DNA of 64,000 nucleotides from Gnetum montanum (Eukaryota > Streptophyta > Gnetopsida > Gnetales > Gnetaceae): the NCBI GenBank assembly GCA_015680685.1, contig MNCI01013673.1, forward strand, positions 396,621 to 460,620, given 5' to 3'. The position numbers were made by a program, and so were the translations under genes. The first letter of the stretch is position 1; every line of letters begins with the position of its first letter. Under the pieces are notes generated by a model, which saw only the letters and a program-made list of their open reading frames with translations, did not search any database and was not told the DNA's origin. Positions 57,863 through 64,000 of the stretch are shown here, one piece after another.

Positions 57863-60800
57863 TTAATCGGGCATGGGTAGTATTCCATGGAGTTGTGCAA
57901 GTGACACAACTTCATCCAAGATATCATCTGCTCCGTGTTTGAAGATGAATCCCATTCCAGTCAGCTTCTTCTTCCATGGTGCCTCAGCTTCAGCCTCAGC
58001 CTCAGCCTCATGTTCCTTCTCATCCGCTCTGCAGCATCACAAATCACAAACAAACAAACTCCAACTGATTTCCACTCTGTTATGATCTAACCTACCTAAT
58101 TTTAGTCTTATTTAGAACCCTAAAATCCAATTGCTTACTGAATCTCAACCTTAAATGTGGTAATCTGCGGCAAACCATTCCACAGTAGCTTGACCAGGAC
58201 GGAGACGCAGCAACACAAATGTGTCTGCCATTTGCAGAATTGTCTTCCATCAGAAACACTTGACAATCGCAGACGTCATCAATGTGGACAAGAGGCATTA
58301 TGCCACCCATCAAGTCGCAGAATATTTTCAGGTCCACGTACTTGGCCTCGCCTGTACAACAAATATTTCGTTCCCACAAAATGAGCGGGAGAATGGTTGA
58401 TGATGATTTCGTTGAAATTATCGAAAGTAACATTAAATTTTCTTTAAAAAGCAAAAAGTTTACGTGGTTCAGATTCAATTCATTTTAGCATCAACAATGC
58501 ACCCTGTTATTTAGTTTTAATTAATCGGCTAAGTGTATGCACCTGAACAGGGAATAAGAATAACACGGCAAGACATGGGAATTTGTGAAGTGATGAAATG
58601 GCCTCCCACCATGCCCGGTGCAATGGATACAACTTCTATTCCGTTTTCTTCACCGTATTTGAAAGCCGTCTGCTCCGCCACCGTTTTGTATATAAAATAC
58701 AGATGTGTTCCCACCTGCAACAAAGCCAAATCAGCTATCAGACCTTAAGTTTTCTGTTTGTTTAAAAAATTTATATAGTTTGTTAAAAACGGAAGCGCTG
58801 AATTTTCATTTTAAAAAATTCCTTGTTATGGTCATGCTGCCGTAGGCTAACTCGTTAGGGAAGGGTTTTCACCATGAGTTTTTATGGCTTGAAGATATAT
58901 TGAAGTGACCCATGTCTTACCATGGTCATTTATTTATGATGCCCCTGCTCTACCTAAGAGAGCTATACTTTCTCCTCCTCAAAAAACGTTAAGGATGTAT
59001 TTAGTTACAAGAATTTATCAGCAGGGTGCAAAGTTTTTTTAATATCATATTTTTAATAATGTACAATTATTCATGAAAAAAATGCTTACTTTCTTGAACT
59101 CCGGATGAACATGATTTCTGAAGAAGGGTATGCTGGTCCAGGTGGATTCTTCCAAAGCTCTCTCCAAATTTTGTTCCGCTTGCATTGGACATGCTGCAGC
59201 AATTGATGATGTGTAGACAACTCTTTTCACCGTTTTTGCTTTGCTGCACGATCTCATCACATTCAAAACTCCCTTCTCTGCTGCTTCTATAGCTTCATCC
59301 TGCAATTTGGTTACACTTTTCAAATTTTGAATACTGACGGACCAAACGAATTTCTCTCCTAATCGGGACTGAGCCCTCTAGCAGTTTGATTAAAAATTAC
59401 GAGCACCACCTTGTTGGTACCAACAGGCCCATGCCTGGCATGGGGCCTTTGTTTATTTAAAAATAAAATATATAAAAAAATTAAAAATAAAAATTAGAAA
59501 AAAAAAGATGGGTTACCCTAACCCATAGTTGCCGGAAACGGGAAACCGCGCAACGTGACGGCAACGCAACGGAAAAGGCAAAAAATCAGGTTGCGAAAAA
59601 GAAACGAGCTTTAAATATAGAACCTTAGTAACTTTACAGCAATTTTTATATTTTAATAAAATTATGTGTATATTTCTTTGTTCATAGAACAACAATTTAA
59701 AATGCAATACAATATAATGATTTATATATATATAAATTTACAATATTTTTATTTATTGGTATCTAAGAACAATTACCCATCAGATAGAAGTTGTAAAATA
59801 ATTTAGTAAAAAAACAAAAATATATATTAGGAACAATTTTGGTCAATTTAGGCGTGGACTTTCGTAATTCGATTGCCCTCGGAAGTTTCCTTTTGTGGGC
59901 GTGAAATAGATGTGAAATTTTCTGCATTTGTGTCTTCGTTAGGCTGATTTGATGTTTTAATCTTTATCAGTTGATGGTGTCGATCTGGAAGCACAAAAAT
60001 TTCATATTCAGAAATTGATAAAATTCAGGAAGGCACTGTAAAATATTCAGTCGTGTAATACAAAACCCAACTACGTGGTTTATTGTAAGCAAAACACAGG
60101 CGAAGCGTCATAATTTTGCGTCTTAACCACTTCTTCGGTTGCCGTGATACCCAGGGAAGGAAATCCTAATTCCTTTCTTTTAGGAAGTTTAATCATTTAT
60201 AATTTCATATTTCAGTCATATACTGAGGAGGGCTTTACTTTTAAAAAAAATTGTCCATCGTAATATCATATGATTTGTTTTAGATGTTAATTTCCTAAGT
60301 AAGAACTTCTGTTTTTAGCACTCAGGATTAAAATATACTTGGGGCGCAGTTCCGAGTTTGCAAAATTGTAAGGGAAGTTTCCCGTGTTGCAGGACGAAAA
60401 ACAGGGTCAGGAAAAGGTCAATCTGGATGTTAAAATTGAGCCAGGACCGACTTATTAAAAGAAAAATTGAAGGAATTTTAAACTGGTCTGCTAAATCTAA
60501 AAGGTCTCAAAGGTTTCAATGAACATAATTAAAAACATCAATTTCAAAATTAAATGACTCACGTCACTGAGGCCGAACATATTCTTCTAATCAAACATTT
60601 CTTTGTAATCCTGTTTAAGGAAGAGCTGCCAAAAATAACAAAAACATTAATTATATTGAGGTGTGGAACCTAATTAGATAAGCTCCCAAATATATAGTCT
60701 AAGTGTATTTACATGTGTCCTGAATTTAGTTGGTGACAGATGCAGTTGTTGTTGAGAATAAAATCAAAGGAAATGAAACCTGTCAAAAACGCAATGAAAC

Positions 60801-62030
60801 GTGAAACAAACGTTTCAGTCTGCCCAGAAAGTTTCGCCCAACAAGTGATGGTTACTGTTCATGAGAAACGGCATTTTGAAACGGGATCCCATTTCTGCAA
60901 CCAAAAACACGAAACGTTATGAATGCTTTGCGTTTCTGGCAGGCCAAGAAGCCCTAGGTCAATGAGGTCAGGGTTGTGAAGCCATGGACAGAACCTCTCT
61001 TTCTCTAGGTGGTTGGCAGTGTGTGCAGCAACAACGGTTGTCCATGGATCTTCTCTCTATCTTCTTTTATTTCAGCAAATGGCATATGGTGGACGGTGGA
61101 TCTGTGCATGATGTTTATGCAATTAGCTGTGGCAGGGCATTGGTGATGTTTGATGGCAACTACACATGCTTCTTGTGGTGACACAACCATGCATCTATGC
61201 ATCCTGTCAGTGGTTCCTGTTTCTCTCTCCTTAGTTTTTTTCATATTTTATCTCTTTCTATATTTTCTATCTCTCTATCACTTGGTCACATGGCTCTTTT
61301 TAGGTGAATTTTTCGGGCATGACCAAAATTGATGCATCAACACACATAAGTTGGGTTTAGTGGGTCATGGGGTAAAAAAGATTCGATTTACATGGCTCAG
61401 GGATGGAGTAAAAAACTTTTCTTTTCATTATCATCTTGTTAAGCAGGGTCTTTGAGTCCTCGAAACAAAGGTGGATGAGAGAAACGCTAATAACTATTTA
61501 AATCACTGCAAATGATAACAAGCAAAAAAAATTTTTACTAAGAATAAAGAATTATGTCTGAAAATGGTATGATGCACCTCTGAAATGTCTGAAAATGACG
61601 TTGGATTGCCAACGTGGAAAACGCCATTGCAGCCTTGAATGGCGGAATCAAAAGAATTTTCATCATACAGGTCTGCCTTGAAAATCTGGAGTCTTTCTGC
61701 AGCGCCTTCCAACGCCAAGAGAGGCTGCGTTTTCTCAGAATTGTCTGCTTGCCGCAAGCATATAGCGGGGACCAGTCCATGAATTAATAGTGGTTTAAGA
61801 ATTTCAGGGAAATCCTAAAACTAAGAAATCTAGAAATTATATCCATGGATTCATGGTATAAAACACACAAGATTTAAGAAAAATGATAGGATTACAAAAA
61901 TTACATCACCAGGGTCTCTGAGAGTAGCATGAACCCTGTAGCCCCTTTCCATAAGAGTTTTGACAAGCGAAGATCCAACGTATCCAGCTGCTCCAACCAC
62001 ACATACCGTTTTAGCCGTAGTTTGTGCCAT
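57863..62030 (-). CDS. Dihydroflavonol-4-reductase-like NADPH-dependent reductase, six exons
   Basis: Exons on the minus strand: 62030-61910, 61744-61578, 59299-59090, 58714-58543, 58351-58150, 58028-57863. All introns are GT-AG, phases agree, and the sum is 1,038 bases (345 residues plus stop), normal for the extended SDR family of DFR, anthocyanidin reductase and cinnamoyl-CoA reductase. Near the N-terminus: G-A-A-G-Y-V-G, the NADPH-binding Rossmann motif, and R-D-P-D-N. Then V-Y-T-S-S (catalytic Ser), Y-F-I-Y-K (catalytic Y-x3-K) and H-I-D-D-V-C. The C-terminal G-F-I-F-K-H-G is family-like. The substrate cannot be deduced. Oddities: the end of exon 5 (about 58195-58155) reads like the family only in another frame, and exon 6 begins with an Ala-Asp-Glu-Lys then Glu-Ala repeat. 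An alternative exon 5/6 junction (58139 to 58026) also keeps frame. Intron 2 is 2.3 kb with nothing recognisable in it. Confidence 0.85.
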
Positions 62031-62106
62031 CTTCTCTCAGAGAAATTAGTTTAGTCTCTGCACAGCAGCTGAAATGGTATGGTTTCAACGCACAAGACGT
62101 CAAACT

Positions 62107-62116
62107 GAATTATAAA
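62107..62116 (-). promoter_or_regulatory. TATA-like box of the reductase gene
   Basis: Minus strand GTTTATAATT about 80 bases upstream of the ATG. Position and composition fit a core promoter; no other evidence. Confidence 0.3.
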
Positions 62117-62183
62117 CACAGCTATAATGGAAAATTGGATAGCTGGAAATTGGAATTTACCTGTAAAATTGCTTTCCGAAAGC

Positions 62184-62229
62184 TTCTAAGGATTGGATAA
62201 GGTTACTTCTAAGGATTGGATAAGGTTAC
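62184..62229. repeat. Perfect 23-base tandem duplication upstream of the reductase
   Basis: TTCTAAGGATTGGATAAGG followed by TTAC, repeated twice with no mismatch (62184-62206 and 62207-62229). It lies about 155 bases upstream of the start codon. Each unit contains GGATAAGG, similar to I-box/GATA-type plant promoter elements. On to 62397 the DNA is AT-rich without other features. Confidence 0.7.
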
Positions 62230-62397
62230 TGTTGTTCCCATTAGGAAATTACAGAGCTATGATGTGGTATGCATGATGTGAACTTTTCATTGATATACAT
62301 GGATAATGTGTCATCATGGTCACAGATGTGTTTCATGTTGACATGAATGCATACTCATGTTGATGATGTTGGACTGTAACTTGCATATACTAACATC

Positions 62398-63581
62398 TTT
62401 TGGAAATTATGAGGGGATGTGACTAGCATCTTCCCATAGTCCTAACCAGAAGGCACACATGCTTTCTAAAAAGAAAGAATTGCTAGTAATTTGATGCTAC
62501 TAGAAAGAGAATGGTCATTTGGGAGGCTCAAGATCAACTAAAAAGCATTAAGACTTTTCGATTGTGAATAATTGCTTGAAGATCATGGCTTCTGGATAGT
62601 AGAGGGTTGTTGGGTTGCAAATTCTAATTGAATTACGAGGTCATGCATCTAGTACCCTCTTGCAATCCCTATTGGAAGGGACTTAGACCTTCTAAAAGGG
62701 TTCAATTGCTCCAAGATCCTAGCTTCCAAAAGGTAGTGCACCATTTGAATGCAAAATCTAGCAAAGCTGCAAAGAGGTGTGACTAACACCCTCCTGCACT
62801 CTCAATTGGAAGACAATTGGACCTTTTGAAAGGGAACAATTGTTTGTAATTTGATGCTACCAGAAGGAGGATGGTCATCCGGAAGGCTCAAGATTAGCTA
62901 GAAGACATTAAGACTTGCCAGTTGCTAATAGTCACTTGGAGATCATGGCTTCTGGAAGGCAATGGGTCATTCAGCTGCAAATTCTAGCTGAACTATAAGA
63001 CAATGCAATTAACACCCTCTTGCAATCCCTACTGGAAGACACTCAAACTTTCCAAAAGGGTTTAACTACTCCAAGATCCTAACTTCTGGAAGGCAAAGGG
63101 GCATCTGTATGCAAATTCTAGTAGAGTTGCGAGCAGGTGCGACTAGCACCCTCCTGCAGTCTCAACTGGAAGGCACTTAGACCTTCTAAAAGGGAAGAAT
63201 TGCTTGTAATTTGATGCTATCAGAAGAAGGATAGTCATCCAAAAGGCTTAAGATCAACTAAAAAGCATTAAAACCTTTTGGTTGCAAATAGTTTCTTGGA
63301 GATCGTGGCTTCCAGATGGTAGAAGGTCATCTAGTTGCAAATTTTAGCTAAATTGCAAGGCTGTGCAACTAGCACCCTCTCACAATTTCTATTGGAAGGC
63401 AGTTAGACCATCCAAAAGGATTCAATTGCTCCAAGATCCTAGCTTCCAAAAGGTAGAGGGCCATTTGGATGCAAATTCTAGTAGAGCTATGAAGGGGTGT
63501 GACTAGCACCCTTTCATAGTCCCAAATGGAAGGTAGTTAGGCATTCTAAACAAGAACAATTGCTTGTAATTTGATGCTACC
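62398..63581. repeat. Dimeric tandem repeat upstream of the reductase gene
   Basis: Units of about 355-375 bases start with GAATTGCTTGTAATTTGATG-like sequence near 62478, 62827, 63203 and 63557. Each unit is itself two diverged halves of about 175 bases sharing CAAATTCTAG, GACTAGCACCCTC and GGAAGGCACTTAGACC. The fourth unit is cut after about 25 bases by the LTR at 63582. No ORF. Confidence 0.8.
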
Positions 63582-64000
63582 TGATGAGACGCGATATGCA
63601 CAAGTCGCGATATCACATCCCCTACGATATCGCGTACGCGATATCACGGTCCGCTGCCAAATCTATAAATAAGAGGCAGCACTCCCCTCATTTGACATCC
63701 TAGGCTAGAAGTAGCGAAGCTCTGGCGGATTGATCATCCCAAAGATAGAATATTTTCCATGTGCCTGTAGTAGGAGTCCCCCAAGTGAACGGTTCTTTAT
63801 TCGAGCAGCTTTGTACCTGAACACAAGTTGTGTACAGCAATAAAGACGAGCTTTGTGGATAAACCTTGTAGTACATGGACAGGTTTATTTAATGTCATTT
63901 ATTGCTTTCCTAGTAATGCAGCATGAGTACGACTTGGTTACGAGCATTGACGAATGTGTACAGCTAACCAAGGAATCAGCTACTCATCGCGATTAGATTC
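63582..64000 (+). mobile_element. E4, LTR of the E2/E3 family (start only)
   Basis: TGATGAGACGCGATATGCAC start, GCGATATCGC cluster (63589-63656), TATAAATA at 63664-63671, and AATAAAGACGAG near 63838. It has the TATGAGTACGACTTG block also seen in E2. The window ends inside it, so it may be a solo LTR or a full element. Confidence 0.85.

Noticed and set aside
57873-58085. Plus-strand Ser/Ala-rich ORF
   Set aside because: It is the complement of exon 6 of the reductase; its Ser-Ala run mirrors the Glu-Ala repeat.
60740-61332. ORFs inside intron 2 of the reductase
   Set aside because: Short, unconserved and without domain; I see no gene within the intron.

Overview
The window is nuclear DNA of a seed plant with a large, repeat-rich genome. 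A conifer or other gymnosperm is my guess, from nested LTR retrotransposons, low gene density and a gene spread over 4.2 kb; the species cannot be named from this sequence. Only one intact-looking host gene is visible: a six-exon gene on the minus strand (57863-62030) for a 345-residue dihydroflavonol-4-reductase-like NADPH-dependent reductase. Nearly everything else is transposable element.

Layout. 1-1481: end of an LTR of a Tat-type Ty3/gypsy element. 1482-13301: E1, a decayed plus-strand Ty3/gypsy element that still shows gag, protease, RT, RNase H and integrase. 13405-15238: Ty1/copia RT-RNase H remnant and probable LTR. 15239-19870: AT-rich DNA with local duplications. 19870-57843: one old plus-strand LINE cut into four pieces by three LTR elements. 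These are B, a 20.5-kb minus-strand Tat-lineage element at 20184-40657 (target duplication AAATA); E2 at 42155-49423 (target duplication AGGGA); and E3 at about 49.9-57.2 kb, whose 5' end lies in an assembly gap. Removing B or E2 with one copy of its target duplication makes the LINE reading continuous. 57863-62030: the reductase gene. 62398-63581: a dimeric tandem repeat, interrupted at 63582 by a fourth LTR of the E2/E3 family.

Most notable. (1) Between its protease and reverse transcriptase, element B carries a decayed multi-exon gene in antisense orientation (27282-31711), with well-formed introns, an upstream TATA-like box and a downstream AATAAA. Copies of a short hairpin-forming repeat lie on both sides of it and again near the end of pol. 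(2) E2 and E3 keep gag and protease but share the same loss of RT, RNase H and integrase. They look like a non-autonomous family related to E1 and carry a small conserved ORF before the 3' LTR. (3) The reductase has a stretch in exon 5 that reads like the family only in another frame, and a hexanucleotide-coded Glu-Ala run in exon 6.

Assembly marks: a single N at 2600 flanked by an exact 76-base duplication, Ns at 35983-36044, a single N at 49291 and Ns at 49894-50591.
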